Assembly: GCA_023313575.1 (NCBI GenBank)
Contig: JAJTTP010000020.1
Span: forward strand, 620,001-684,000
DNA from: Eutypella sp. D-1
Taxonomy: Eukaryota > Ascomycota > Sordariomycetes > Xylariales > Diatrypaceae
DNA length: 64,000 nt
Direction: 5' to 3'
Positions within the stretch are counted from its first letter, which is position 1, and the number at the start of each line of letters is the position of its first letter. Under the pieces are notes generated by a model. It was not told the origin of the DNA and made no database searches. It worked only from the letters and a program-made list of their open reading frames with translations. The translations under genes and the position numbers were made by a program. Positions 12,040-24,600 of this stretch are shown here, piece by piece.

Positions 12040-14625
12040 TAACTAAAGGCTATTGAGGTTATCGATAACGGAATATAGCTTCTTGATTGGATAGATACGC
12101 TAGCTGAGGGGCGACTATTATGTCTGCTTGCTAGGAAAGTGCTTCTGGCTACTTAAATATTTTAGGTACATACTTTGGTCTTTCCCCTCCCCACTACCGA
12201 TAGCGGCAGTATACATATCAGTATGTATATAACCCCAACTCAACCAGTAACTGAGGGACGAAAAGAGATTTTCAAAAAGTAATTTTAATATAAGCCATAT
12301 CCATGGATGCCATAACCCGTGGACATACCGCCGCTTCTAGATTCATATCATACATGCAGGCTTTTTCCAGCTTACATAAGGTTATGTTTGAGACCGTCTT
12401 GCAAGCCCGAGCCGGCTACCAAATCCGGGCTTGAGTCAGACCGGTTTGAACCCTGCCAGGCAGATGTGCTCGCTCCCTAGTAAAGAACACCCCCCTTTTG
12501 TACATACTGGCAGGATATCAGACCCCCAGACCCCGCAATCGTCTATGCTGTACCGTGCCTATACCTGTGCCCCCGGGGATAAGCCACTTGGAGGCGCAAC
12601 ACTCTCTGTCAGAGACGGGAGGGGGCGGGCGGCAAATTTACCACAAAGAAGCCAGGAAGTAGAAGTTTGCTATGTTGGTCAAACCTGCTGTCATATGTCT
12701 ACATGGATGGCACACAAAAGCGCCAACCAACAATAAGACAAGCTTTTCGCAATGGAGAAAGCCTTGGGGGTTGCCAGTCTGGCCAGGACTAACATTCGCT
12801 GATATTTCAACCGGCCCTTACGTAGAGGAAGCAGGAGCCCCCCTTCTGAAGCAGCTCATAGTCAGTAAACCAGAGACTCTCCTCCGTCTTCAAACCTCCA
12901 CCGACCGGGCAGGCATGGTTGCGGAAGTCCGGTAATGCCCGTGTCCACAGCTGGAATGCTGCTGTCTCAAAACCCAACACATACACTCTTTTCTCTTTTT
13001 TTTTCTCTTCTTTTCTTTCCAAGGGATGTCATCCCCCCCCCCCCTTTATCGGCCCGTAACCGATAACCGTTGCATAGCCAATCAGGGCGTGGGGAATTCA
13101 TGTACTGTAGCGTTCCTAGGTATACAAGTTAGGTATCTTTCGATTGTGGATAGATGCCTATACACTTATAAAACGTATTCTACATAAGGTTCCAATATTT
13201 TACCCCGCCATGAATCCAGGTTTGGAGATTTCTATTGGCACGTGATTGAACCTGTCCACCATGCCAAAAAATCTGTCCAATCAATTGAGCCCCCCCATAT
13301 AACGCCCTGGCTGCCTGGGTAGCTTTATATAAGTGCTTATATCAGTGGACAGTATATCCTCGAGCGAATCTGACAGAAATAGCTAGGAAAGTGAGTATCT
13401 GGAAACCACAAACCCACAATCAAGCACGATATGATAGCAGAGCTCGCTCTCCAGGACATGTGAACCTACACTACCATACCTACATACCCTCATGACATCT
13501 ATCCAACACTCAATACTCGTCTCCAGAAGGCCTTTCATCATCGCCTGAGGATCCGAGGCTAAGTTAAGACAGACAGTCTTTCATCCAGCATAACGTCAAC
13601 AACGTCAAGTACGATAGCTATCCATCCCCAGACGAACGCCCCCAACGAGGTCCGGTCGCCTCCTCTCCTCCGGTTTTTCAAACCACCACTTCCTTAACCC
13701 CCGCCGTCTCTCCCAGGCATCACGTGCGTGCCTAGCACGAAAAAAAGTCGCCCAGATGGGGGAGACGAGATTACGTCTAACGGGGGGGTTTGTATGGATA
13801 CGAAAGAGGCCTAGAGAAAGACGCCGTTCCAGTGAAGCGCAAACGAGATAACGGGCCCCTCGTCCCTTGCCGGTGACTGACTGACTGACTTCAACCTACG
13901 GAGAGGGAGAGAGGATACCGATCTCCCAGGAACAGAAGGGAACGCGGATAGGACTGCGCCACCGCCGTGCAGATAAGTAGCCGACGGCGGCGACGGTCTC
14001 TAGGGCCGAAGTCCAGATCACCGTCCCCGGAGCGGGACCACAGCCTTGGTGTAAGTAAGCAGTGACGTTTGTTCGTCTTGCAGTACGCAGGGTTCGACAT
14101 CGTAGGCTACACAGTCCGTGAAAGGGGATAGGGGCCCTAGGTATAGCTCAGCTGATTTAGCAATGGGTTAGCTTAGCTGTCTAAGGACTTATTATCCTGG
14201 CTGCGGGAAAGAAGGGAAGGAAGGAAGGAGTAAAAAAGCCACTGTCCCACGAGGGCACAGACAAGGCTATGCCTAGGTAAGATATCTTGAGGCCTGTCAA
14301 GCCCAGGGACACAGACGGCCTTGGTCGATCCATCTATACGAGCAGACGCCACCAGAAAGCGAAGTCAACATTCAGGTCTAACTCTAGGGCTACCTCCCTA
14401 CTCAAGCACACACATGTATAGAAATTTCTCTATAAAATCCAGCCTGGCTACGTAGCAGGAAGTAGGAAGCAAGAAACAAGTATGTTAGTTAGCCACTTTA
14501 GATAAGCATAAAACCAGATATCCACACACACACACAGAGAGAGAGAGACACCACTCTTACACACCTTAGTACTCCTTAATACTCATCCATTCATTCACCC
14601 TCCTCTGTAAACCTAGATACCTACC

Positions 14626-14635
14626 TACCTAGGTA
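14626..14635 (+). repeat. Perfect palindrome TACCTAGGTA
   Basis: The zero-spacer form of the same motif family, also present at 22741-22750 and 44434-44443. Confidence 0.7.
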
Positions 14636-15307
14636 GATATCATCATCATCAGCTCCATAAACCAAGTTAAACCTACATAACCAAGCTAGCTACCTAATCT
14701 GATATCTGGTGTAAATAGAAGCAAGTATGGAAGCAAGTAGATTCCGATATAAGATAGATAGATAGGTAGATAGGGCGTGGATGTAATACACCCTTTCCCA
14801 TCTCCCCTTCCCCTTTTTCCATCCTCTCCCCCCTCATGTGCATTGGGGGGTGCATTGGGGGTCCAAGGCAAGGTAGATTATCCTGAAGAAAAAGCGAACC
14901 TATGCAAAAAATGAGATTTTAAAAAATGAACAGATTTGTAAAACAAAACCGCAAAATGCAAAAAAGAAAACAGAGCCCATCAATCAATCAATCAATGCAT
15001 CCATCCGACATGATATAGGTTTTTAACTTTTCTTGTTGTTTTTTGGTTGTTGTTAGCTTTTCCCCTTTCCCCCCCCTTGGTTGATATACCGACCCGGTGT
15101 TTTTGTCTGTTAAAAAAAAAAAAATGCAAGCCATGCAAAACCCTATCCTCACACTCCCTTACTTTTTTTCTTCTTCCTTAGACTTTTCTACTCTCTTTTA
15201 TTCTTTCCTCGCTTTTCTTCTTTTCTTCTTTTCTTCTTCTTCTTCTTTTGGTATTTCCTCTCTTTTTTTTTAAAAAAAAATCATATTATGTCCCCCGAAG
15301 CTGGGGC

Positions 15308-17586
15308 TCACGACCCATTAACCTTAGCCTCCAGAGTCTGCACGACCTCGGACGGGGAGGCGTGGCCGTTCGCGGTCCCATTCGCGGTCCCGTTGACTGC
15401 CGTCGGGGGCGCCAGCTTGCCGCTGTTGAGGTCGAGCTCCTGACTCAGGGTCCGCTGGGGCTTCTGGGTCTGTTTCGGGAGGACGGGGCTGCCGGGGCGG
15501 CTGAGGACGAACTGTGTGCGGAGGAGGGGGTTAGCTTTTTCCTTTGGGGGGGGGGGGGTGAGGTATTCTCTACTAGTCAAGACCTTGTCACGTAACAGAA
15601 CAGGACTAGACGGGGCTTAGACAGAAGACGAATAGACGGCGGAACTCACGTTGCTAGCAGCGCCCAGGAGTGCAATAAGGGAGCTCTGGACAACATCCTC
15701 GTGGATGCCAACGCCCCAGACCTTCTGGGCGGTTCCCGGGCTAGTACACTCGATATAGGTAGCGGCTTTGACGTGGCGGCCCTCGCCGATGGCGTGCTCC
15801 TTGTAGTCGGCGACGTCGAGGTCGATGCCCACGGCCTTGAGCGCGCTGGCCAGCGCCGAGATGGGGCCGTTGCCTTTCCCGCGAAGCTGGTACTCCCGCC
15901 CGTCGATCGCCACCACGCCCTCGAACACCCGCGCCAGGTCCCGCGTATCCTGCGTCCGCCCCTGTCCTTGCGCCTCCGGCGGGGGTGCCGGCGACGTCGA
16001 CCGGTCCACCGAGATCGAGTAGTCGAGGATGCTGAAGCGCGGGTTCTCGCGCAGGAAGTAGGTCTGCTCGAAGAGGTCGGTGATCTCAGCGGACAGGAGC
16101 TCGCGGCCGAGCTCGTCGGCGCGGCGCTGGACGACCTGGCTGAAGGCGACCTGCAGGCCGCGGGGCAGGTCGAGCTCGAGCTTGCGCAGGATGATCCAGG
16201 CGGCGCCGCCCTTTCCGCTCTGCGAGTTGACGCGGATGACGGCCTCGTACGTGCGCCCGATGTCCTGCGGGTCCAGCGGCAGATAGGGGATCTCCCAGTG
16301 GTCCTCGTACGCGGCGCCCCGCGCCTCCCGCGTCTTGAAACCCTTCTTGATCGCGTCCTGGTGCGAGCCGCTGAACGCGCACACCACGAGGGACCCGCCG
16401 TAGGGCGCCCGCGGGTGCACGGGGATCTTGTTGCACACTTCGACGGTGTCGATGACGCGGCCGAGGTCGGAAAAATCGATGTTGGGGTGGATTCCCTGTG
16501 TGTAGAGGTTCAGGGCCAGGGTGACCAGGTCGACGTTGCCGGTGCGCTCGCCGTTGCCGAACAGGCAGCCCTCGACACGGTCGGCGCCGGCCATCTGTGC
16601 GAGTTCGGCGGCGGCTACCGCACAACCGCGGTCGTTGTGGGGGTGCAGAGAGACGCAGACCTTCTCCCTCTCGGTGACGTGGGTGCAGAAGTATTCGATC
16701 TGGTCGGCGTAGACGTTGGGGGTGGACATCTCGACGGTGGCGGGGAGGTTGAAGATGATGGGGTTCTCGGCGGTGGGCTCCCAGGCGGCCTTGACGGCCT
16801 CGCAGATGCGGACGGCGAACTCGGGGCTCGTGTCGGAGAAGGTCTCGGGGCTGAACTCGAAGGCCCACTCGGTGCCGGCCTGCTCGGGGTCGTCCTTAGT
16901 TATAGAGCGGGCGTACTTGGCGCAGGCGACGGCGCGCTCGATGCTCTCCTCCTCGGTAAAGCCGAATACGATGCGGCGGAAGCACTCGCTGGTGGCGAGG
17001 TAAATGTGCAGGAGGGCCTTCTTGGCGCCCTTAAGAGAGTCGACGGTGCGGCGGATGAGATCCTCGCGACAGGGGGCGAGGACCTGCAGCCAGACGTCCT
17101 CGGGAACGACGCCGGGGGTTTCGACCAGGCGCCTCGTGAAGTCGAAGTCAGTCTGAGAGGCGGAGGGGAAAGAGACTTCGATCTCCTTGTAACCGAGGTC
17201 AACCAGCATCTTGAAGTATCTCCATTTCTCGTCGCCATTCATAGGATCAACTAGACTCTGGTTGCCGTCTCTGAGGTCGGTGGCCAGCCATCTCGGGGGC
17301 TTCTCGATAGTCCGTGAAGGCCATTGCCGGTTAGGCAGGTCTAGAGGCTTAAATTTCCTGTATTTCTTGGAAGGATCCTTGAGCCTATCGCATTGGTGGT
17401 GGTGTTGGAATTAGCACGGTTCACATGTTGAGTCATTGATCCGATCCTCGATTTCGAGTTGCGATTCCATTTCCGTTCCGTTATAAGAAAAAAAGTGTGT
17501 AACGGAGGATGTTTTTGTGTCTTTCATTCCTTCTTGTTTTGCTATAAAAAAAAAAGATAAGCGTTTGGTGTGACTTACATCGTCAT
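15308..17586 (-). CDS. LEU4: 2-isopropylmalate synthase (first step of leucine synthesis)
   Basis: Three minus-strand exons: 17586-17579 (8 nt), 17384-15650 and 15511-15308, giving 648 residues. The 8-nt exon is supported because ATGACGAT joined to the acceptor gives MTMLKDPSKKYRKFKP, the usual fungal LeuA N-terminus. The enzyme condenses acetyl-CoA with 2-ketoisovalerate. The HMGL-type TIM barrel shows TDLRDGNQ (38-45), the metal-binding HPHND (250-254) and GNGERTGN (279-286). The C-terminal LeuA regulatory domain (about 480-580), the leucine-feedback module in the family, is followed by a low-complexity tail ending KVNGS. No clear mitochondrial presequence precedes MTMLKDPS, so a cytosolic form or a further upstream start are both possible. 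CPC1/GCN4-type motifs lie in intron 1 and upstream. Intron 2 carries a poly-G run (poly-C in the transcript). Confidence 0.95.
17429..17435 (-). promoter_or_regulatory. CPC1/GCN4-type motif TGAGTCA in LEU4 intron 1
   Basis: An exact TGA(C/G)TCA match inside the first intron. This bZIP site class mediates general amino-acid control in fungi; LEU4 is a plausible target. Function is inferred only. Confidence 0.4.
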
Positions 17587-19751
17587 CGTGAAAGTGCGGG
17601 AATGGGCGCCTTAGATAAGATACGGTAGTAGTAGATGATATTAGGTCACCAGGTGAGTGGTGGTGGTAATGGTGGTGGTAATGGTGGCAGTGTTCGTGAT
17701 GGTGGGATGTTTTGTCCCCGAAATCTTTTGGAGGGGTTCCGTTTCCTTTGGTGGGTGTATGGAGGGGTCGAGATCGAGATAAGAAAAAGAAGGATGAATT
17801 TAAACTACCGGAGAGGTATTCGATAGAGCATGTAATTGTGACCTTAACTCGAGTCTTCCAGTGTCCCTGAATTCAATGGGCACACAAACTTTTGTAAAAT
17901 GGGTGTTACTCGAAGATGGTTTTAATTTTCCTAAAAAAGAAAATTCAATGACCGAGGGAAGCAGTAGCATCTATCTACAATTGGGTTTATAGAACGTTTT
18001 TCTTATGTAGGCCAAGGAAAGGTTGTGTAGCTGTACTAAATAGTCCGCCCCCCTCCCCCCGGTCCCCGGTATATAGCACTAGTGTAGCAAGCATCATCTT
18101 GCAGCACAGGCTGAAGGTCCCAGCTGGAGCAAAAAGCTTTTGGTCCCTTGAGTCATCCATGGATCTTCTTCCTCCGACCTAGGTGCAGAGAAGGTCTTCT
18201 AATTATTATTTCTCTACATATCCTCTCTTGAAATGTTCCGTAGCCCGGTGCTGCATGTTATGTAATGCCTTTTTCTGGAATAGAATTAACGAGACAGGCT
18301 ACCTGCGTATAGAAAAGGGCGTAACCATTCCATTATACTGCATCTGATCATCTGATCTACACATACATGAGCAGAAACCAAACACATGTATATATACATC
18401 GAAGCAAACCCACCTAGCATCAATGTGGGGTAAAAAAAACCATTATAGCCGGGTCACTGGCCATTCACAATCTGGCAATGCCAACCCAAACTCTCTATCC
18501 CTTCCATCATGCTGTATATTGGACAAAGATATCGATAGATACAGTAAAGTCCACGCCCTACCTCCTATACGGCCCAGCCAAGATTTATGCAATAATCTAT
18601 AAGGCGCGCTCTTCAGAGGATGGCCCGGAGTGAAGGAGGATGGGAAGCTGCAACAAGTTTCTCTCTCCCCGGGCCTCCGATAAGCGGCTTTCCGCGGCCA
18701 GATGCGGCAACTGGGTCCGGGCATTAGTATGCGGGGTTGGTTGATAGGAGCGCCCAGGGAGAGGGAGTCATCCAACAAAAATCCATCAACTCGGAGACCG
18801 GAGCGGGAGGGTGAGGGGGAGGTGGAAGGGGAAGGGGAAGGGGATTGGGGGCCGAATAGCTGAGTTAGGCAATTCTAGAGACAAATGGACCAATGAGATG
18901 TCCTTCAGCAAGGTATCGATTACCTGAGTAGTCCATTCGCCTGCCTTAGGTCCATAGATGGAAAAGGAGAATCCTCCCGTCTCCTCTTACGGCATGCATG
19001 CATCTAACTTCATGACTCAGCTATAACTTACCTCGGTCTTGCGAGGCTATTCGCATATTATCTTGGCTGACTCACTTCAAGCTTTCTGTTGTTCATTCGT
19101 GTTCTTTACAGAATAGGCGAGAATATACCATTCATTTAATCTACACATATTCCCTTTCCCTCCCCCCTCTTTCGTTTCGTTCTCTGCATAGAAAGGTCTA
19201 TCCCTTTCATGATGGAAACGAAAAGTGCCTTACATACATACCTAGGCAGTTCATAGTTCTTCACAAAATCCAGGATTCCAGACCTGGAAAACCCCGTCGA
19301 TTTTTAAGATGTGCTTGTTTGTGTGTTTGTCTGTCTGAGACTCGTGATGTAAAGATAAGTAATAAGTAGTTAAGTTTTAAGGTTAGGTACGTCTTTTTTA
19401 TATGTACAAAGGCCGCAAAGAAAATTCGCGGAAACCAAAGAGTTTCTATACCAAAAAAAAAAGAAAACCCCCCGTGGGTTTTTCGTCATGGTGTAAGTCA
19501 ATGGCTGTAGTTCTCTCCAAGATAAATGGTGAAAAAAGTTATCCTTTCTTTCCCGAACGCCGATCCTTTTTTTAGAAACGCCTCGCAAATGGCCCAATAT
19601 CATTTCGCTCGCCCGCTTTATAAAGAACTTCCAAAATGCCTCTTCATATGGCACGCCTCGATATTGTTCGTCGCTGTAGCAGCAGCAAACATATCTGTAC
19701 CCAACTGAGAACATGGCCGAGAAAACAACCCCTGAAAATCGTGAGGCCTCT
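17587..19751. other. Spacer between LEU4 promoter and ferric reductase 3' end
   Basis: A 2.2-kb spacer with no recognised gene. It holds the LEU4 promoter on the left and the ferric reductase 3' flank on the right. Two further TGACTCA strings lie at 19013-19019 and 19068-19074. Short open frames on either strand near 18.4-18.8 and 19.4-19.9 kb show no family signature. Confidence 0.6.
18149..18155 (-). promoter_or_regulatory. CPC1/GCN4-type motif TGAGTCA upstream of LEU4
   Basis: An exact motif about 560 bases upstream of the LEU4 start, in the promoter range for a filamentous fungus. Confidence 0.4.
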
Positions 19752-21629
19752 TCACCACGTGAAGCTTTCCTCCTCGAACCGGATCACCGTGCCGTAGTCT
19801 AAGCACTCGCGCACGGCGAACCGTACGTCGTCGGCCAGGGCTCCCGGGCCACAGACTGTGACGCACATCGCACCGACCTGCTCTTCAACCTCGCGCTTCA
19901 GAATCATGCTGACATCGGGTCGGCCGGGGAACATCTGAACGGTGCTGGAAGGCGAGGAAATCTCCTTAGGATTCTTCGGTCGGGTGATGCAAAGTCGAAC
20001 AGTCAAGATTTCTCGTCGGTTCGGAAGTCGCAGGATCTCGTCCATCCATGTCCGTACCCACTGCAGGCACTCAGTATCACGCATAATCCAGACTAGGGTG
20101 ATCTTGCGCGTGGCAACGGTGCCAGCGTTATAACCCTCGATTAACGGCTTGACCTGCGAGATCTGATGCGTGATTCCAGTTGCTCCGGCAAAGAGCACAA
20201 CATGGCCATATGAGTCGAGAGAGTGGTGGCCTGCGTAGGGGCCTTCCATCGCAGCACGAACCCGGATGGATTCGGCACCTCCAGCGCTGGCCTTGTTAAA
20301 AAGCTTCCTCGTAAATCCAGAGTGGGCACCGATGATGAAAGAACATGAGGTGGTGCCCCTCCTGATGTCAGCTTCCGAGTAGACCTTCTCCTCGAGGCGC
20401 TTCTTGCCCGCTTCTGGTTGATGCTCGACCCAGGCAATGGAGAACGGATGGCTCTCCCAAGGGTTAATGCCCATGAAACGGAGGTAGGCATGCGTTCCTG
20501 GCTCGATGTCGACGTGTCGTGGTAGGTACATTGTCACACGGCAGGCGTCGCCGGGCATGGGCTCCACGAGAGCCTCGGTAAATCCTCGGTGCGACCAGTT
20601 GTTGTAGGTCAGGAGCCACATGCGTGCAAGCCTATCGGCAAACCACAGCACGAAGATCGCAAGAACCATCGGAAGCTGGGGAAGAATACCAACATGGGCC
20701 GTGACGCAGTGGACCCAGGTCATGGCGAAAGTGATGAAAGCAAGAATGATGTGGACGTTGAGGAACGTCTCGTAGAAAGCGTGACGAACCGGCGAGATGG
20801 AGAGGATCATCAGAATCACCAAGGCGATGGTGCCGACGAAACCTGAGGCGATAAAGGACTCGTGGAGCAGAGTGTGGCCCATCTTCTCGGAACCGTGGGC
20901 GGCGCCATACACGTATGCCCAGGCGATAGTATGAATGACAGCCTCGATCACGACAATACGACCCAGCCAACGATGAATGAGGTTGTAGGTGTCGAAACTA
21001 ACCTTCAGCATGGCGATGAGGGGATTGTTCCTACCGGCAAGGATGATAAGCGGCACCATGTTGACAGCGGCAAGAGTGCCGGACCGACCTCTAATCTCGG
21101 CAGCCAAGGCATAGTGATTCTCTTGATCCCAGTCGACGATCATGGTGTAAACAAAGTTGCTGACTAAGTACAAACTTAGAATGACAAAGTGAAGTCGCGA
21201 CGGCAGGGTTCCGATGCTGATCGCTTTCGATAGTTGAATTTCTCTGTTGTGGCGTTTCCTCCACAAAGGAGCATAAATCATGTACTTCTTCATTCTCCGC
21301 ATCCAGGTCGATTGGGCAATCTTCCAGTAAGCCTGTCTCTCAGGGGTGAGGGACATGGCAGATACCTGGCGAAGTTTGCTGTAGGCGATCTCGAACAACC
21401 GGATGGATAATACAATTAGCCCGAGAATTCCTAGGGTCCAGTACAACATGTCCTTGAAGAGCATGTTGACGGGTTGATTGACGCCATTTAGGGCGGTGGA
21501 GTAGGGAGCAATCGTAGAGCTCGCTGTCGCCTCTTCTACTCCGGTCACAGCGCCCGAGTCCCGGAGAGCAAGGGTCGCTGTGGGAGTGAAGGACTCGAGG
21601 GCAGCGATCCGGCGCCGCGTGAGAGACAT
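19752..21629 (-). CDS. Ferric reductase-type transmembrane flavocytochrome
   Basis: A single-exon protein of 625 residues. After a polar N-terminus, a membrane segment (about 62-78) is followed by the ferric-reductase transmembrane domain (about 145-340). Two His pairs, H219/H233 and H293/H307, each 14 apart, fit the bis-haem arrangement. The cytoplasmic half has the FAD motif HPFS (394-397), a nucleotide motif GATGIT (482-487) and the C-terminal CGPG (593-596). The FRE family moves electrons from NADPH across the membrane to reduce Fe(III) or Cu(II) before uptake; the substrate here is not shown. No iron permease or multicopper oxidase gene is adjacent, so linkage to a reductive uptake cluster is not supported. 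A NADPH-oxidase-like role is less likely, given the FRE-type spacing and absence of EF hands. Confidence 0.92.
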   Translation of the reverse strand: MSLTRRRIAALESFTPTATLALRDSGAVTGVEEATASSTIAPYSTALNGVNQPVNMLFKDMLYWTLGILGLIVLSIRLFEIAYSKLRQVSAMSLTPERQAYWKIAQSTWMRRMKKYMIYAPLWRKRHNREIQLSKAISIGTLPSRLHFVILSLYLVSNFVYTMIVDWDQENHYALAAEIRGRSGTLAAVNMVPLIILAGRNNPLIAMLKVSFDTYNLIHRWLGRIVVIEAVIHTIAWAYVYGAAHGSEKMGHTLLHESFIASGFVGTIALVILMILSISPVRHAFYETFLNVHIILAFITFAMTWVHCVTAHVGILPQLPMVLAIFVLWFADRLARMWLLTYNNWSHRGFTEALVEPMPGDACRVTMYLPRHVDIEPGTHAYLRFMGINPWESHPFSIAWVEHQPEAGKKRLEEKVYSEADIRRGTTSCSFIIGAHSGFTRKLFNKASAGGAESIRVRAAMEGPYAGHHSLDSYGHVVLFAGATGITHQISQVKPLIEGYNAGTVATRKITLVWIMRDTECLQWVRTWMDEILRLPNRREILTVRLCITRPKNPKEISSPSSTVQMFPGRPDVSMILKREVEEQVGAMCVTVCGPGALADDVRFAVRECLDYGTVIRFEEESFTW

Positions 21630-24600
21630 TTTGGATGGAGTTTGATGGTATATGTCTTGGTTGTATAAAGTAGGTGTTGTGTTTGTTAGGTAATCGCTCT
21701 TGGCGATGTCTTGAAGTCTAAGAGGGAGTATGCACCTGAGACCAAAAGAAACCGGGGGGGACCAAGGGAATCTATAGTGAGATGCTGCCTCTTCGGCCAG
21801 GGCCTAGAATCCTCCAAGGTAAACGGATGTGGTTGTTCAAGGTTCAACGCATAAAGGCATTGTCTTGAGCGAACAAAGATGAACAGTGATAGCACAGTGA
21901 TGACTCCTTTGTGTGTCTAGACGGTCGTTTGTTCGGTACACTTCTTAGTTAAGGACGTGGGAATAAAGGAAGATATGTATACGCCTATGGTCAATACTGT
22001 TGCAGGGTGTCGATACCAGTACTAGATGTTGATCCTGTGAATGGGGGGGCAAGAAGTATTTCCCTTTGTCTCTGGGGACTGCCGTCACTCTGTCCCTTGT
22101 CCTTCCTTGTACTTGGGAGTTATATCCGAATGATATGAAGTTCAGATGATTCCAAACAAGGAAGGTGTGGGGTAAATAACGGATGACAATACACAGACAC
22201 AGAGGTAGCAGAAAGGACGGTACGAATGGAGCAAATAGAGTGCTAAGTGAGCACAACTACCTCTGATTGAACCTTGGGAAAAGATCGTAAACGAAGCCTC
22301 AGTGGATGAAGACGGATAGGGAGGACAGTATATGCGACGAAGGAAGGATGAGAATCCTAATGATGGTCGTCGCAAGGGATTTGTGTATTGTGTATTGTAT
22401 ATTGTGTTGTGTATACTTAGAGGTCGTTACAGGTCGTTAAGTTGCACCAAAGTCGTAAATGAGATGCAACTTGCTGAATGAAAGGGAGACGGAGAGAACG
22501 AGACCCAATGAACGATGAACGATGAACTAAACGAAGAACACGAAGAACGATGATGAAAGAGAGTGTTTGAGAGATGGAATAAACGAATGGATGAAAGAAC
22601 GAGAGGGCAGGCAAAGACCGACTCGAATCCGTCGCAAGTTGTCCTTGAATGAAGGTGGAAGGAAACTTGGAAAGGTGTAAAGTAAAAGTGAATAGAATTG
22701 AATGATGCTCAGATGCACCAGATACCTTTCATTCGGTGTGTACCTAGGTAGGGTGTGCTGGGTGTGGTAGACGGGGAACCTGGCAACCCTGGGAAGGGTA
22801 CCAAGAGTACCAAGAGTACCTAACTAAACCTGCCAGGCCCGGGTAATGAATGCAGGTACAAAGGTACCACGAATAATAATACCTTAAAGTTAAGGGACTG
22901 TGCACGGTCAAATTGGGATTTACGCGTTTTTAGCGGGTTTCCCAAGAACACCTAAGGACACCTGAGTGGGCAGTTTTCAATTGTACATATGCAGGTACCA
23001 AGCTAAAGGTACGGTTGTCCCAGCGGTTGTCCCCCCCCAAAGTGGTAAAGTGAATAGAGTATAAAATAAACTTGGCACCGTATCTATTAGTATAATGACT
23101 TAATAAGGTACGTATCGATAGGGGGAACCTGGTGGCAGGGGGGTTTTAATAAGTTCTCAAGGTTGCCAATTGGAAGAATTCAAGCTGACAGTTGACAAGT
23201 AGGAGGGTTGGAGGGTTTGTCAGATGGTGGCTGGTCGGCGTGGCTGGCAGCAGCGGTTGGGTTGGCCGAGACACTAATACCGGAATAGTCTTAGGTGACC
23301 GAATATGGAGTAGAATATCGAATGTTTTATATACGAGATCTGAACCGGCAGATCCAGAAAAGGAACAACAACCTTACAAGGTACAAATAATATCAGATAT
23401 TTGAGAAATTTCAACGATCAACCAGAATCACAGAGTGGCAGAGTGGCAGAGTGGCAGAGAGGTAGAGAGACAGAGAGGGCGGCAACCTCTGATAGATATG
23501 TATGTCAAGTTGCTGCACTTTGATAGGTATCATACGAACATATGATTGCCCCTTACTTACATCTGATCCAGCCAATTTCTCATATCGAGAAGTATACTAA
23601 ACTAGAACTCCAGTTAGTAACTGCTAATTAGTGGTTGGAAGCTTGTGGCCTTCTCGACTTCTTCTCATTTTCTGGGCTCTGAAGCTGTACGGAAGCTAGC
23701 GCACAAGTAACGAACCAGTATGCTTGGCTGCCCTGACAGGTAGTTCAGGGATTCCAACTTTTTTTGAGGCGTCAATAACCTGAAGCCACCCGATTTCCCC
23801 CCCCCCCTTTAAAACAGTCGATATCCCCGCAGGAAAATCCAGCTGTCCAGCTTCCCGAATAGATGGTGTAAATTTGTAGCCTATCATCTCCCGAACAACC
23901 CAACCTTCTGCTGCCTTCACTAGTAGTTCTCGATAACCTATAGGTGAACATGGTCGATCTGGTATGAGGTTGCCTCCCCCTCCTTCCCAGCCCAAGATTT
24001 CAGAAATAAGCGCGCAGCCACACATGATTGGTGCACAGTCGCTGGTTGGCTGAGATTTCGGCCGAGCCCCTGTCGACGGGGAGGGCCTAGGTCTTATAGG
24101 GTCGGATGTTTGCGAGGCTGGGTCTCCCTAGGTATCTCTTTGTCCCTCTCGTCCCTCTCGAGCCCATCCAAGGGGCTTCTTCCAAAAGCAGTTAGAAGTG
24201 TTTCGTTTTCAGGTGTGATCTGCCTGAGCTTGGCCCAATTGACCTGAACTGCTTCCCTCTGATTGGCCTTCGTGCTTGTCCGGCCATTTGCCTAAGATGG
24301 TTCCTCAGAGAATCCCTCCCGTCCGGACGGGCCCGGCTCGTTCTTGCTCGTACGACCTCATACGTGCGGCGGGAGGATTCCCATCAATTACCATCAATTA
24401 GGGAAGATGAAGGGGGGTGGTTTGCGTTGGTTATGTCCAGTGTTTTCATCAATAGTTTATGTGTTGTTCATCTTGGATAAACGGAAAGCTAGACATACCG
24501 CCCACAGCATCGTTCATAGTATGTATGTATAGCCAACCAGTGAGCTGATTTGATAAAAGCAGGGGCATGCTTAGGGCCATGGGACTATATCTTGGTAGTA

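Larger units (their letters stand above)
10967..15307. other. Intergenic region KAP95/LEU4, no gene recognised
   Basis: A 4.3-kb stretch between two minus-strand genes. The right part should hold the LEU4 3' end and the left part the KAP95 promoter. Open frames are short and match no family I know. It contains two copies of GGTACCTAAGTAGGTA, a perfect TACCTAGGTA, a 13-base poly-C run (13033-13045) and a poly-A/T-rich stretch at about 14.9-15.3 kb. A tRNA-like D-arm string near 14150 has no matching T-arm. Degraded mobile-element sequence is possible at about 11.4-13.4 kb but is not demonstrated. Confidence 0.5.

Noticed and set aside
14140..14230. tRNA-like string with TAGCTCAGCTG
   Set aside because: A D-arm-like element without a T-arm (no GGTTCGA-type box B) and no acceptor pairing.
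15701..17254. 517-codon open frame antisense to LEU4
   Set aside because: It mirrors the G/C-ending codons of LEU4; the composition is Val/Ala/Gly/Asp-biased and shows no domain.
18059..18069. Leu3-like site CCGGTCCCCGG
   Set aside because: The spacer is three bases, not the two of the Leu3 consensus CCGGNNCCGG.
19370..19714. 114-codon minus frame downstream of the ferric reductase
   Set aside because: Lies in the 3' flank, with an A/T-run producing a poly-Phe stretch; no domain.
23696..24025. 109-codon minus frame in the gene-poor region
   Set aside because: Contains a poly-G and an A-run and no known domain; kept out of the gene list for lack of support.
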